Positions 17,356 to 26,220 are shown, counted from the stretch's first letter. The stretch is 64,000 nt of DNA from Motiliproteus sp047633175 (GCA_047633175.1 JBLIEQ010000005.1:62001-126000); one strand, 5' to 3'. Made by a program: numbers and translations. The notes: generated from the letters alone by a model not told the origin.

Positions 17356-18683
17356 GCCAAACCAATGTACTGACTCAGATGAGTGCCGGGAGTGATCTGA
17401 CATCGAGCTCGTTGGCGTGGCTCAATACGCTGCGCCAGGACGCGATCGAGCGTGTCAGCGTGCTGGCCCTGCCCACGACCCGTGACGAAGATTGGCGCTT
17501 TACCGATATCACTCCCCTGACCAAGTTGGCGTTTACTCCGGCACCGAGTGCCACGCCTTTAGAAACAGCCGATGTCGCGCATCTCTTCATAGAAGAAGCG
17601 ACGTTGCGGCTGGTGTTTGTCGACGGTCACTATGCGCCGCAGCTGTCCATTGCCACGCCAGGAACCGGTGCCGACAGTGGCGAGCTGGTGTGTAACCTCA
17701 AATCTGGCCTGCCGAAGATGAGTGCGGCTCAGGTGGCCCGAATCGAGGCGCATCTCGGGCGTCACGCCGCCTTTAATAAGGATGCCTTCACCGCACAAAA
17801 TACCGCCTGTCTGGATGATGCCGCGGTGGTTGTCGTGCCGCGCGATGTCGCTGTGAAGGCGCCCGTACAGCTGCTGTTTATCGCGACTCAAGAAGAGGTG
17901 GTCAGCTGCCCCCGTTGCCTGGTGATTGCCGAGATGGGGAGTAGCGTGACGCTGATCGAGGATTACGTCCAGTGGCAACCGCCGGGTTGGCAAGAGGCGT
18001 CCCATTTGACCAATGCGGTGAGCGAAATCGTGCTGGCGGATAATGCACGCGTCAATCACGTGCGGGTGCAGCGCGAAGACAGTAAAGCGTTTCATCTCGC
18101 CAGCTGTGCGGTGTCACTCGGACAGGCCTGCAATTATCAGTCGGTGACGGTTGCGCTGGGTGCGCGCATCTCACGCTATAACCTGAATGTGGTGCAACAG
18201 GCCGAAGGCGCCACCTGCGCGCTCGATGGCCTGACCCTGATCTCTGGACGCCAATTGGCCGATACGCATACCAGCATCGACCACGCTAAGCCTCGGGGTT
18301 TAAGCCAGCAGCTGCACAAATGCATCGTCGGTGGCAGTGCGCATGCCGTGTTCAATGGCAAGGTGATCGTGCGCGAAGGCGCGCAGAAAACTGATGCCCA
18401 GCAGTCAAACCGCAACCTGCTATTGACCGGCAAGGCGCAGATCGATACCAAGCCGCAACTGGAAATTTTCGCCTCTGACGTCAAGTGCACCCATGGTGCG
18501 ACCGTGGGTCAGCTCGACAGCGAAGAGGTGTTTTATCTACAGAGCCGGGGGCTGACCGAGGCCGCGGCCCGCAACCTGCTGACCTATGCGGTCGGCGCCG
18601 AAGTCATCGATCGCATTCCTATCGCCTCGCTCAAGCGCCAGCTGGAACAAACCGTGTTTGAACAAACGACGAGTCTGCTATGA
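17352..18683 (+). CDS. sufD: Fe-S assembly protein SufD
   Basis: A 443-residue SufB paralogue that completes the SufBC2D complex and is linked to iron acquisition and cluster nucleation. The C-terminal beta-helix region shows the usual SufD stretch SNRNLLLTGKAQIDTKPQLE and IFASDVKCTHGATVGQLD, with the conserved His in CTHGAT. The N-terminal half is divergent, as is normal. It overlaps both neighbours by 4 bp (ATGA junctions), so sufB to sufS are translated as one coupled unit. Confidence 0.96.
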   Translation: MSQTNVLTQMSAGSDLTSSSLAWLNTLRQDAIERVSVLALPTTRDEDWRFTDITPLTKLAFTPAPSATPLETADVAHLFIEEATLRLVFVDGHYAPQLSIATPGTGADSGELVCNLKSGLPKMSAAQVARIEAHLGRHAAFNKDAFTAQNTACLDDAAVVVVPRDVAVKAPVQLLFIATQEEVVSCPRCLVIAEMGSSVTLIEDYVQWQPPGWQEASHLTNAVSEIVLADNARVNHVRVQREDSKAFHLASCAVSLGQACNYQSVTVALGARISRYNLNVVQQAEGATCALDGLTLISGRQLADTHTSIDHAKPRGLSQQLHKCIVGGSAHAVFNGKVIVREGAQKTDAQQSNRNLLLTGKAQIDTKPQLEIFASDVKCTHGATVGQLDSEEVFYLQSRGLTEAAARNLLTYAVGAEVIDRIPIASLKRQLEQTVFEQTTSLL

Positions 18684-19993
18684 GTAGTCTAGATATGAGT
18701 AGCCTTATGAGTAGCTTAGAGACGAGGACCTTAGAGATGAGACAGAAGGCACCCGCAGCCGCGCAAACGGCAGCTGGATTTGACATCGAGCGGATTCGCG
18801 CCGATTTCCCGATCCTCAAGCGCCAGGTCAATGGCAAGCCGCTGGTGTATCTCGACAACGCGGCATCCAGTCAGATGCCGCAACAGGTTATCGATTGCCT
18901 GGTGCATTATCAGAGCACGCAGCACGCCAATATCAACCGTGCCGTGCATACCCTGTCGGAACTGGCGACCAACGAATTTGAGGCAGCACGGCGCACGTTG
19001 CAGCAGTTTATCCATGCGCCCGAAGAGCGCGAGGTGATCTTCACCAGTGGCACCACTGATGCGATCAATCTGGTGATGCACGGCTATGGTCGCAAGTTTA
19101 TCGGCCCGGGCGATGAGATTATCCTGACCACGATGGAACACCACTCGAACATCGTGCCCTGGCAGATGCTGGCCGAAGAACAAGGCGCCACGATTCGGGT
19201 GGTTCCGATCAACGATGCCGGTGAGTTACTGATCGACGAGTACCAACAGCTGTTTAACCCGCGCACCAAATTCGTCGCCGTGAGCCACGTCTCGAATGCG
19301 CTGGGCACCATCAACCCGATCAAGCAGATGATCGCCTTTGCTCATGAGCATGGGGTGCCGGTGCTGGTTGATGGCGCGCAAGCCACCCCACACATGCAGG
19401 TCGACGTCCAGGACCTAGATTGTGATTTTTATGCCTTTTCAGGGCACAAACTCTGTGGTCCGACCGGCATCGGCATTCTTTACGGCAAAGCCGCACTGCT
19501 GGAGTCGATGCAGCCCTTCAAAGGCGGCGGCGACATGATCCTGTCGGTGACGTTCGAGAAGACCACCTACAACGAGATCCCGCATAAATTTGAGGCCGGA
19601 ACCCCCCCGATCGCGGCTGCGATCGGGCTGGGTGCCGCCGTTGATTACCTGACGGCAATCGGCATGGATGCGATAGCAGCGCATGAAGCTGCGTTGCTCG
19701 ATTACGCCACCGAACAGCTTAATGGCCTGCCGGGCGTGCATATCATCGGCACCGCATCAGACAAGGCCGCCGTGCTGTCATTCGTCGTCGACGGCGTGCA
19801 CCCGCACGACCTGGGGACACTGCTCAATCTCGACGGCGTGGCGGTGCGCACCGGGCATCATTGCGCGCAGCCGGTGATGCAGCGCCTTAAGGTGCCCGCC
19901 ACCTCGCGCGCCTCGTTCGCATTTTACAACACGATGGCAGAAGTCGATGCCCTGGTCGCCGGTATTCGCGACGTACAGAAGGTATTTTTATAA
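18680..19993 (+). CDS. sufS: Cysteine desulfurase SufS
   Basis: A 437-residue class II cysteine desulfurase that removes sulfur from cysteine as a persulfide. The PLP lysine is in FSGHKLCGPTG, the PLP contact His in TMEHHSN, and the active-site Cys in RTGHHCAQPVM near the C-terminus. A roughly 30-residue Met/Ser-rich N-terminal extension precedes the usual start region IRADFPILKRQVNGKPLVYLD; a start at the later ATG near 18737 is also possible. It ends on the ATG of sufU. Confidence 0.96.
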   Translation: MSSLDMSSLMSSLETRTLEMRQKAPAAAQTAAGFDIERIRADFPILKRQVNGKPLVYLDNAASSQMPQQVIDCLVHYQSTQHANINRAVHTLSELATNEFEAARRTLQQFIHAPEEREVIFTSGTTDAINLVMHGYGRKFIGPGDEIILTTMEHHSNIVPWQMLAEEQGATIRVVPINDAGELLIDEYQQLFNPRTKFVAVSHVSNALGTINPIKQMIAFAHEHGVPVLVDGAQATPHMQVDVQDLDCDFYAFSGHKLCGPTGIGILYGKAALLESMQPFKGGGDMILSVTFEKTTYNEIPHKFEAGTPPIAAAIGLGAAVDYLTAIGMDAIAAHEAALLDYATEQLNGLPGVHIIGTASDKAAVLSFVVDGVHPHDLGTLLNLDGVAVRTGHHCAQPVMQRLKVPATSRASFAFYNTMAEVDALVAGIRDVQKVFL

Positions 19994-20490
19994 TGGCTGA
20001 TCCCAGAGCGCTCTATCAAGAAGTTATCCTCGAGCACAACAAGAAGCCACGCAACTACGGCACGCTGGAGTGCCGCAGCCATCATGCGGTGGGTCACAAT
20101 CCGCTGTGCGGCGATCATATAGATGTCGAACTCAATATGGGTAGTGCGCCCGGTAGTGAGCTCGCCGGCGAGCAGGTCATTGACGCTATCGCATTTGAAG
20201 GTTCGGCGTGCGCGATCTGCAAGTCGTCGGCCTCGATGATGACGGTGGCCGTCAAGGGCAAGACTCGGACCGAGGCGGAGCTCTTAATGAATGAGTTTCT
20301 CGATATGGCGACCGGCAAGCTCGAGCTTGCCGACGCCCAGCACATTGGCTCGCTGCGGGTCTTTTCCGGCATCCGCGACCTGCCGGTACGCCTCAAATGC
20401 GCGATCCTCCCGTGGCACACCCTGCATGCCGCGCTCGATGCTAGGGAGAAAGTCTCGACCGAGGCCGAACAGGATCCGATGCCCACCTAG
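19993..20490 (+). CDS. sufU: SufU-type sulfur-transfer protein
   Basis: A 165-residue NifU_N/IscU-fold protein. The three zinc/sulfur-handling cysteines occur as NPLCGDHID, SACAICKSSASMM and RLKCAILPWHTL, the SufU pattern. In Gram-positive bacteria SufU takes the persulfide from SufS; many gammaproteobacteria use SufE instead, and no sufE is seen here. The start ATG overlaps the last base of the sufS stop. A scaffold role like IscU is the alternative, but position right after sufS favours SufU. Confidence 0.9.
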   Translation: MADPRALYQEVILEHNKKPRNYGTLECRSHHAVGHNPLCGDHIDVELNMGSAPGSELAGEQVIDAIAFEGSACAICKSSASMMTVAVKGKTRTEAELLMNEFLDMATGKLELADAQHIGSLRVFSGIRDLPVRLKCAILPWHTLHAALDAREKVSTEAEQDPMPT

Positions 20491-20492
20491 AT

Positions 20493-20605
20493 TGTAGGTC
20501 GGACTGTAGGTCGGACTGAAGGTCGGACTGAAGGTCGGACTACCTTCTACCCCCCAAACGCGACCCACAGGGACGTGGGAAGTACAACAAGTCCGTCGGG
20601 AACAG
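20493..20605. repeat. REP-family satellite between sufU and nfu
   Basis: Four degenerate 12-13-bp copies of GTAGGTCGGACTG followed by the tail CTACC...CGACCCACAGG. It interrupts an otherwise tight operon and may weaken or stabilise the transcript between the SUF core and the carrier genes. Confidence 0.7.
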
Positions 20606-20647
20606 ACGCTGCCCGACCCACACCTGATTCTATAGTAGGGAGTTACC

Positions 20648-21208
20648 ATGCCAAAAATTGCCGAAATTGAAGACACCCCCAATCCAAATGCGGTTAAATT
20701 CAGTCTCCGGGAACCGCTGAGCTGGGGCGTTACCCACTCGTACGAGAACGCCGAACAGGCCCAGGACGATGAACTCGCCGCCGCGCTGTTTGAGATCGAG
20801 CATGTCAGTAATGTGTTTTACATTGATCACTGGCTTACGGTCACCCAGGACGGCGGCGCCGATTGGCCGGCATTGGTACGCCTGATTGCCGTGCCACTGC
20901 GCGCGGCACCGGCGGCGGCAGCACAGTCAGCCGCCACGGTGGCGGCCGCGAGCGCCGCAGCCCCGGATCTGAGTGTCGAAGATCAGCAGCGGCTTGACGA
21001 GATCAATAGGTTGCTCGACGAGAAGATCCGTCCCTATCTGCAAGGCGATGGCGGCGATCTGCAGGTGATCGGCCTCGCCGGTAATTATCTCAGCATCCAC
21101 TATCAGGGCGCTTGTGGCACCTGCCCGAGTGCGATCGGGGGCACCCTCAAAGGCATCGAAAATCTGGTGCGCACGCTTGAACCAGAGATCGAGGTAGTGG
21201 CTGTATAA
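20648..21208 (+). CDS. Nfu-type Fe-S carrier (Nfu N domain plus NifU C domain)
   Basis: A 186-residue two-domain carrier. The N-terminal Nfu_N domain (about 1-85) shows EDTPNPNAVKFSL and FEIEHVSNVFYIDHWLTVTQD, as in mitochondrial NFU1. An Ala-rich linker (about 86-112) leads to the NifU C-terminal domain with KIRPYLQGDGGDLQVIG and the cluster-binding Cys-x-x-Cys in GACGTCPSA. Such proteins deliver [4Fe-4S] clusters to enzymes such as lipoyl synthase, which is encoded four genes downstream. ATG 20648 follows AGGGAG. Confidence 0.92.
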   Translation: MPKIAEIEDTPNPNAVKFSLREPLSWGVTHSYENAEQAQDDELAAALFEIEHVSNVFYIDHWLTVTQDGGADWPALVRLIAVPLRAAPAAAAQSAATVAAASAAAPDLSVEDQQRLDEINRLLDEKIRPYLQGDGGDLQVIGLAGNYLSIHYQGACGTCPSAIGGTLKGIENLVRTLEPEIEVVAV

Positions 21209-21283
21209 GTGTTAACGCACCGCTCTATTCGACGAGCAACCAAACATCTTAGCGACTGAACTGAACCTACAAGGAACTTAGCC

Positions 21284-22501
21284 ATGCAGACTACTGACCG
21301 CAACCAACAGCCGGCCGCCGGTGCCGAGAAACTACCTGGGATACGTCATGTTATCGCCGTCGGCAGCGGCAAAGGCGGCGTCGGAAAATCGACGGTAAGT
21401 GTCAACCTGGCGCTCTCGCTGCAGCAACTCGGGGCGCGCGTCGGGCTGGTCGATGCCGATATTCTTGGCCCCAGCATCCCGGTGATGCTGGGTATCCCAA
21501 CGGGTCAGCCGCCAGAGATGACCACGGACAACATGATCATCCCGGCGCAGCGCCACGGCCTGAAAGTGGTCTCTATGGGCATGCTCACCGAAGACGACAA
21601 GCCGGCTGTCTTGCGTGGACCGATGGTGGGTAAATATCTGAAGATGTTCGTCGACGGCGTGCAATGGGGTGAGCTGGACTATTTAATCCTCGATCTACCA
21701 CCCGGGACCGGCGATACCCAGTTGACACTGGCGCAGGGCATGCCGCTGTCGGGCGTGGTGATCGTGACGACCCCCCAGGATGTCAGCCTCAAGATCGCCC
21801 GTCGCGGCTTGCGCATGTTCGAGAAAGTGCAGGTGCCGATTCTGGGGATCGTCGAGAATATGCGCACCTTCATCTGCTCCCACTGTGGTGAGAGTACCGA
21901 CATTTTCGGTCAGGGCGGCGGTGAGAGGATGAGCAGTGAACTCGGCGTCCCGTTCCTGGGTGCCTTGCCGCTCGATGCCGCTGTTGTCACCTGCGGTGAT
22001 GAGGGCCATCCGATCGTGGTGGACCAGCCCAAGTCGACCAGCGCCAGAGAGTACACGGCCATTACCACCGCGCTCCTGGCCCAGCTCGATACGGCGGCTG
22101 AGATGCTCAAACCCTTTGTCTGGACATGGGATGACAACAAGGGGGCGCCAGCCTGGAATGAAGGCTTGGGCCGGCCTGACGGAGCGCACAACACCCCGAT
22201 TGGGCTCAGACGCCGCGATCCACGCACCCTGTCCATCCTCTGGGGGGACGGTCATTTGGACGATTTCGACGTGCGAGACCTGCGGCTGGCCTGCCGTTGC
22301 GCCCTCTGCATCGAGGAGATGAGTGGACGCCCGCTGCTCGACCCGAAGACGGTGCGCTCTGACGTGAGTCCGCAAAAGATACTGAGCGTAGGTAACTACG
22401 CGATCGCCGTCCATTGGAACGATGGCCATGACACCGGGATACATTCCTTCAACAACCTACGCGCCCAGGGCGCTGCGGAAAAGGGCATCGAAGATGTCTG
22501 A
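21284..22501 (+). CDS. ApbC/Mrp Fe-S carrier ATPase fused to DUF971
   Basis: A 405-residue protein. Residues about 20-275 form the Mrp/ApbC P-loop ATPase with the deviant Walker A GSGKGGVGKST, DLPPGTGDTQL and the Cys pair in FICSHCGEST that bridges a cluster in a dimer. Residues about 305-395 form a DUF971 domain (LSILWGDGHLDDF, RLACRCALCIEEMSG, NYAIAVHWNDGH). The N-terminal DUF59 domain common in this family is missing. Chloroplast HCF101 has the order DUF59-Mrp-DUF971, so this is an HCF101-like form. It overlaps the next gene by 8 bp. It likely loads [4Fe-4S] clusters into clients. Confidence 0.9.
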   Translation: MQTTDRNQQPAAGAEKLPGIRHVIAVGSGKGGVGKSTVSVNLALSLQQLGARVGLVDADILGPSIPVMLGIPTGQPPEMTTDNMIIPAQRHGLKVVSMGMLTEDDKPAVLRGPMVGKYLKMFVDGVQWGELDYLILDLPPGTGDTQLTLAQGMPLSGVVIVTTPQDVSLKIARRGLRMFEKVQVPILGIVENMRTFICSHCGESTDIFGQGGGERMSSELGVPFLGALPLDAAVVTCGDEGHPIVVDQPKSTSAREYTAITTALLAQLDTAAEMLKPFVWTWDDNKGAPAWNEGLGRPDGAHNTPIGLRRRDPRTLSILWGDGHLDDFDVRDLRLACRCALCIEEMSGRPLLDPKTVRSDVSPQKILSVGNYAIAVHWNDGHDTGIHSFNNLRAQGAAEKGIEDV

Positions 22502-23120
22502 GGTCACCTTTGTGGACCTACCGGTCAGCATTCGAGCGGAGGCTTCACTGGCCGACCTCGACATGTGCAAGTTCACTGTGAGCCGCAGTGTCCATCCTGG
22601 TGGCCCCTTCTTCCTCGGCAATAGGGAAAGCGCTGCCGGTTCGCCGCTCGGCGAGCGACTGTTCGCGCTGCCAGGGGTGGCCAACGTGCTCATTGCCGAT
22701 AGCGTGGTGACCATCGGCAAGGAGCCAGATGCCGCCTGGTCGGTACTGAAGTCGCTCATCGGCACGGCCATCCGGACCCAGCTACTGAGCGGGGTGCCGG
22801 CGATCCTGGAGATGAGGGTCCAGGCCAGTATGCAAGGCAGGTCTGACGCCGAACTCAGCGTGCTGGTTCAGCAGCTGTTGGACAAGGAGGTCAATAGTTC
22901 TCTGGCCAATCACGGTGGTAAGATTTCAATCCTGGAACTGCGAGGAGGGACGCTGTCCATCACCATGAGCGGCGGCTGTCAGGGATGCGCGTCTTCACAG
23001 GTGACGCTGAGAAAGGGCTTCGAAGTGATGGTGAAAAGGGTGGCCCCGGAAATCCTGGAAATCGTAGACGCGACAGACCATGCAGCGGGGACCAATCCGT
23101 TCTACCAACCGGGTGCCTAG
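22494..23120 (+). CDS. Second Nfu-type Fe-S carrier
   Basis: A 208-residue protein starting at ATG 22494, overlapping the ApbC-DUF971 gene by 8 bp. The N-terminal part (about 15-100) is an Nfu_N-like domain (MCKFTVSRSVHPGG, LFALPGVANVLIADSVVTIGK) and the C-terminal part (about 125-200) a NifU_C domain with the Cys-x-x-Cys motif in SGGCQGCASSQVTLRKG. It differs clearly from the first Nfu in this cluster, so it is not a recent duplicate. Two different Nfu carriers next to lipA suggest separate client ranges or a relay, which remains untested. Confidence 0.85.
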   Translation: MSEVTFVDLPVSIRAEASLADLDMCKFTVSRSVHPGGPFFLGNRESAAGSPLGERLFALPGVANVLIADSVVTIGKEPDAAWSVLKSLIGTAIRTQLLSGVPAILEMRVQASMQGRSDAELSVLVQQLLDKEVNSSLANHGGKISILELRGGTLSITMSGGCQGCASSQVTLRKGFEVMVKRVAPEILEIVDATDHAAGTNPFYQPGA

Positions 23121-23226
23121 ACCCATGCCGAGAACCCCCCAGGGGTATCTCTGGTCTGGGGAGAACACCGGTTTTTACCAAATGACGAATCGCGTTGACG
23201 CGCAGCTAGATGCATGAGGGATAGCA

Positions 23227-23547
23227 ATGAATGATTGGGTAACAGTAGCGGGTGTCGACGAGTTGGCCCCCGGGGAGCGCCGGGTTGTCGATGTGGATGA
23301 TACGCAGATCCTGGTCTTTAACCTGGACGGGCAGTATTACGCCATCGAAGATTTATGCACCCATGATGACGGCAAACTCACTGGTGGCAGCGTCGAAGGT
23401 GATCAGATCATTTGCCCGCGCCACGGCGCACGTTTTTGCATTCGGACCGGGGCGGCATTGTCCGCGCCGGCCTATGAGCCGACCCGAACGTTCCCTGTAC
23501 GCGTCGAGAATGGCGTACTTGAGGTACGCGACGATCGTTGGGATTGA
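23227..23547 (+). CDS. Rieske-type [2Fe-2S] ferredoxin
   Basis: A 106-residue soluble Rieske protein. Cluster ligands are in LCTHDDGKL (Cys-x-His) and CPRHGARF (Cys-x-x-His), the order of dioxygenase-type Rieske ferredoxins (NirD/BphF-like). It could supply electrons to an oxygenase or to cluster assembly or reductive steps in this locus; being placed between nfu and lipA, a role as electron donor in Fe-S or lipoyl synthesis is attractive but unproven. Confidence 0.9.
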   Translation: MNDWVTVAGVDELAPGERRVVDVDDTQILVFNLDGQYYAIEDLCTHDDGKLTGGSVEGDQIICPRHGARFCIRTGAALSAPAYEPTRTFPVRVENGVLEVRDDRWD

Positions 23548-23591
23548 GCATTCGTTACTTTTGAAAATTTGTTACTAAGGACAGCCGTCAC

Positions 23592-24608
23592 ATGACCATC
23601 GAAACCATCACCTTCAGAAATATCGTCTCCGAGCTACCGCATCCGGCCGCGACCCCGGAGCCACGTACCCGGGCGGACCAGCAACGAGGCTCGAAGAAGA
23701 CCAAGCGGGCACCGGTCTCTGCAAGCGACAGACTGTCGAAGCCCGACTGGATCCGCGCCAAGGCCCCCTCGTCGTCGGGCCGCTACAGCGACATCAAGGA
23801 GATCGTACGCAGCAACGCGCTGGTGACCGTCTGCTCGGAAGCCTCCTGCCCCAATATTGGCGAATGCTGGAGCAAAGGCACTGCGACCTTTATGATCATG
23901 GGCGACAAATGCACGCGCCGCTGTCGGTTTTGCAACGTGAGCACGGGTCGTCCCGACATTCTCGACGCCAGCGAACCGCAACGGCTCGCCCAAAGCATTG
24001 CCTTAATGAAGCTCAACTATGTGGTCATTACCTCGGTCGACCGCGATGATTTGCGCGACGGCGGTGCCAACCACTTCGTCGACTGCATCCGCGAGATCCG
24101 GGCCCAAGCGCCCGACACCCGCATCGAAATCCTGACGCCTGATTTTGGTGGCCGGCTCGAGCTGGCGCTGGAGATCCTCAGCAGTGCGCCACCCGATGTA
24201 TTGAATCACAACATCGAAACCGTGCCACGGTTGTACCGTGAAGCGCGTCCCGGCGCCGATTTCCAAAATTCGCTGAACCTGTTGCAGTATTTCAAGAATA
24301 GCCATCCTGATATCCCGACCAAGTCCGGGATCATGGTCGGGCTGGGCGAGACTGATGCCGAAATCTTACAGGTGATGCGTGACCTGCGGGCACACGATGT
24401 CAGCATGTTGACCATCGGTCAGTACCTGCAGCCGACCGGCGGTCACCTGCCGGTAGATCGCTATGTGCACCCGGATACCTTCAAAATGTATGAGCAAGAA
24501 GCGTACAAGATGGGCTTCGTGAATGCGGCCTGCGGCCCTATGGTGCGCAGTTCTTACCATGCCGATGAGCAAGATGCGCGGGCAAGGGCCGTTGCCCAAC
24601 CTCTGTAG
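23592..24608 (+). CDS. lipA: Lipoyl synthase
   Basis: A 338-residue radical-SAM enzyme that inserts two sulfurs into protein-bound octanoate. The auxiliary cluster ligands are in CSEASCPNIGECW, the radical-SAM cluster in CTRRCRFCNV, and the C-terminal Ser ligand in VRSSYHADEQ. The N-terminus carries a Lys/Arg-rich extension (about 60 residues) before the core. The auxiliary [4Fe-4S] cluster is consumed as sulfur source, so coupling to sufS, nfu and apbC genes in one cluster makes biochemical sense. Confidence 0.96.
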   Translation: MTIETITFRNIVSELPHPAATPEPRTRADQQRGSKKTKRAPVSASDRLSKPDWIRAKAPSSSGRYSDIKEIVRSNALVTVCSEASCPNIGECWSKGTATFMIMGDKCTRRCRFCNVSTGRPDILDASEPQRLAQSIALMKLNYVVITSVDRDDLRDGGANHFVDCIREIRAQAPDTRIEILTPDFGGRLELALEILSSAPPDVLNHNIETVPRLYREARPGADFQNSLNLLQYFKNSHPDIPTKSGIMVGLGETDAEILQVMRDLRAHDVSMLTIGQYLQPTGGHLPVDRYVHPDTFKMYEQEAYKMGFVNAACGPMVRSSYHADEQDARARAVAQPL

Positions 24609-24662
24609 TTCGGACTCGTAGGTCGGACTCGTAGGTCGGACTTTAGTCCGACAAAACTGGCT
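24606..24662. repeat. REP palindrome with satellite after lipA
   Basis: GTAGGTCGGACTC copies leading into GTCGGACTTTAGTCCGAC at 24635-24652. It may serve as the 3' boundary of the suf-lipA transcript. Confidence 0.75.
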
Positions 24663-24678
24663 AAAAGATTAAAAGATT

Positions 24679-24762
24679 AAAAGATCGCCGGGAGCCCGGC
24701 TCCCACAAGGCCCCGCACTCTGGAAGCCTCTCCTGTGGGAGCCTGCCTGCAGGCGATCTTTT
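24679..24762. repeat. Large REP hairpin (AAAAGATCGCC arms)
   Basis: Outer arms AAAAGATCGCC (24679-24689) and GGCGATCTTTT (24752-24762) pair perfectly, and inner GGGAGCC/GGCTCCCACA and TGTGGGAGCC segments add further stems. The GTGGGAGC core is like REP elements of Pseudomonas-type genomes. Fragments of the same family (TCGCCGGGAGCCC) recur at about 24781 and 28024. It may also act as transcription terminator. Confidence 0.75.
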
Positions 24763-25390
24763 GAACAGAATGCATAAAAAAATTGCCGGGAGCCCTCAGC
24801 TGCCTATGCGACAGGACACTGTGGACATCACGCTAGTTAATCTTAGTAATCAGAGTCGAAAAGAACTGTCTAGCGCTCCGCCCCAGTCCAGCGGCACAAT
24901 AATCTCCTTGCCCGCGCAAAAGTATCGTTAATGTTATATTGTATTGCAATCACGACAAAAAAATATTTCTTACCTAGATATTCCATAGAGTTACAGAAAT
25001 ATATAAGAAATCTACATGTTAGGTAAATTGTCACTATAATCACAATTAGGCCAATGAGCTTATCAGCGGTGTATTAGTAGCGAGCTGACACTAGAAATAA
25101 AATAGTGCTTTGTAAGAAAATAAAATGGACCTTGTTTGGGGTTAATAATAAATAACGTCCAGGCATCTTTACTTTGCTTCACAATTTATTAGCTGTCAAG
25201 GCTGCAGATATTCCGCTAACTATTAAAGACTTCGTTTTATAAAAGGTATGCAGAAGCTCGATGCATGCTTGTCATGCACGAATAGTGATCGTCATGAATT
25301 ACTTACAGATAAACCTATTATTTTAAAAAAAATGGCGAAAATAATTTATAAAGACTTTAACAAAATCCTGAGAACTCATAGGAAATATTG
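24763..25390. other. AT-rich stretch without a recognisable gene
   Basis: Base composition drops sharply after about 24,900. I see no coding frame with family features, no tRNA and no clear terminator. It is the left part of an AT-rich island that holds two decayed small ORFs and one intact small membrane protein. Confidence 0.6.
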
Positions 25391-25528
25391 ATGGCATTCG
25401 GTCTGGAGTAATGGCTATCTGTAGTAGCTTTTCTGGTGACACTGTTAGTGGTTATGGGTTTTGGCAAGGATGGTCGTAATTTAAATATAGTAGGTTTAAA
25501 ATATAAGATATTTCCTCACGAACATTAG
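25391..25528 (+). pseudogene. Small membrane protein ORF broken by in-frame TAA
   Basis: ATG 25391 behind AGGAAATATTG opens a frame that hits TAA after six codons (25409-25411), then continues for 38 sense codons with a good transmembrane helix (WLSVVAFLVTLLVVMGFG) and a basic tail to the stop at 25528. The pattern suggests a small membrane protein inactivated by one nonsense change. It could instead be chance in AT-rich DNA. Confidence 0.35.
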
Positions 25529-25539
25529 TCGGTTAATAT

Positions 25540-25719
25540 ATGGAGATTTTATACGGAATAATAGCTTAATTTTGCACGGCGGGGCTGACAACACTGTTGT
25601 TTAAACTATTTTTTAAAAACTGTGATGGCAGTAATACCTGCTTTTATACTAGAGGGTTCTTAGTTGTTTTTTTAGGTGTGATGGCTGTAACTATCGCTAC
25701 GAAACTGTCGATAGGCTGA
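25540..25719 (+). pseudogene. Second small membrane ORF broken by in-frame TAA
   Basis: ATG 25540 opens a frame interrupted by TAA after nine codons (25567-25569); the frame then runs 49 codons with two hydrophobic stretches (LTTLLFKLFF and FLVVFLGVMAVTIA) to TGA at 25719. Lying 11 bp after a similarly broken ORF and before an intact small membrane protein, it looks like part of a decaying cluster of small membrane proteins. Confidence 0.35.
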
Positions 25720-25849
25720 TAAGTTAAAAATTACGATTGTAATATCTTTATTGCCTATATCTTTTTTTGCTTTATTTTTTGTTAAACAATAAAGTTTTAC
25801 ATATGTAAAGAGTAAAAGCTTACGAGGTTTGTTTTAGGTGGGGATGTCT

Positions 25850-26125
25850 ATGAAAATTTTAACATTTTCTATTTTGTCCGGCGGCGTTATACTCGCTGCA
25901 TTATGGGGCGTAGGCATTCAAGTGACAGAGGCACTAATTATTGCTCTCTTGATGCTGGCTAACGTATCATTTCAAATATTTGTGAGGGGAAATGTAAGCT
26001 GGATGGAGAAGCTAAATTACACAGATATTAGGAAGAAGATGCCAGCTTGGTCCTACTCGTTAGCCTCTTCTGCTGGCTTGTTAGCAATTATCCTTGTTGT
26101 GTCCAGCGCCACATCCTCTATTTAA
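25850..26125 (+). CDS. Small hypothetical membrane protein
   Basis: A 91-residue protein with two to three hydrophobic segments (FSILSGGVILAALWGVGI, ALIIALLMLANVSFQIF and a C-terminal LAIILVVSSA) and a short charged loop (WMEKLNYTDIRKKM). I prefer ATG 25850 because AGGTGGGG ends 6 bp upstream; GTG 25838 and ATG 25844 are alternatives. No family is recognised. Low GC and decayed neighbours suggest horizontally acquired DNA. Confidence 0.5.
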   Translation: MKILTFSILSGGVILAALWGVGIQVTEALIIALLMLANVSFQIFVRGNVSWMEKLNYTDIRKKMPAWSYSLASSAGLLAIILVVSSATSSI

Positions 26126-26220
26126 AATGGACTATTTATTATTTGCATGAAATTAATCAATGATCCGATTAGCACCTAGGATGCGGTGAGGAACGAACTG
26201 CATCAAACATGCCAGCAAGG

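Noticed and set aside
25391..25719. Recoding of TAA in the small membrane ORFs
   Set aside because: Selenocysteine and pyrrolysine use TGA and TAG, not TAA; loss of function or chance is simpler.
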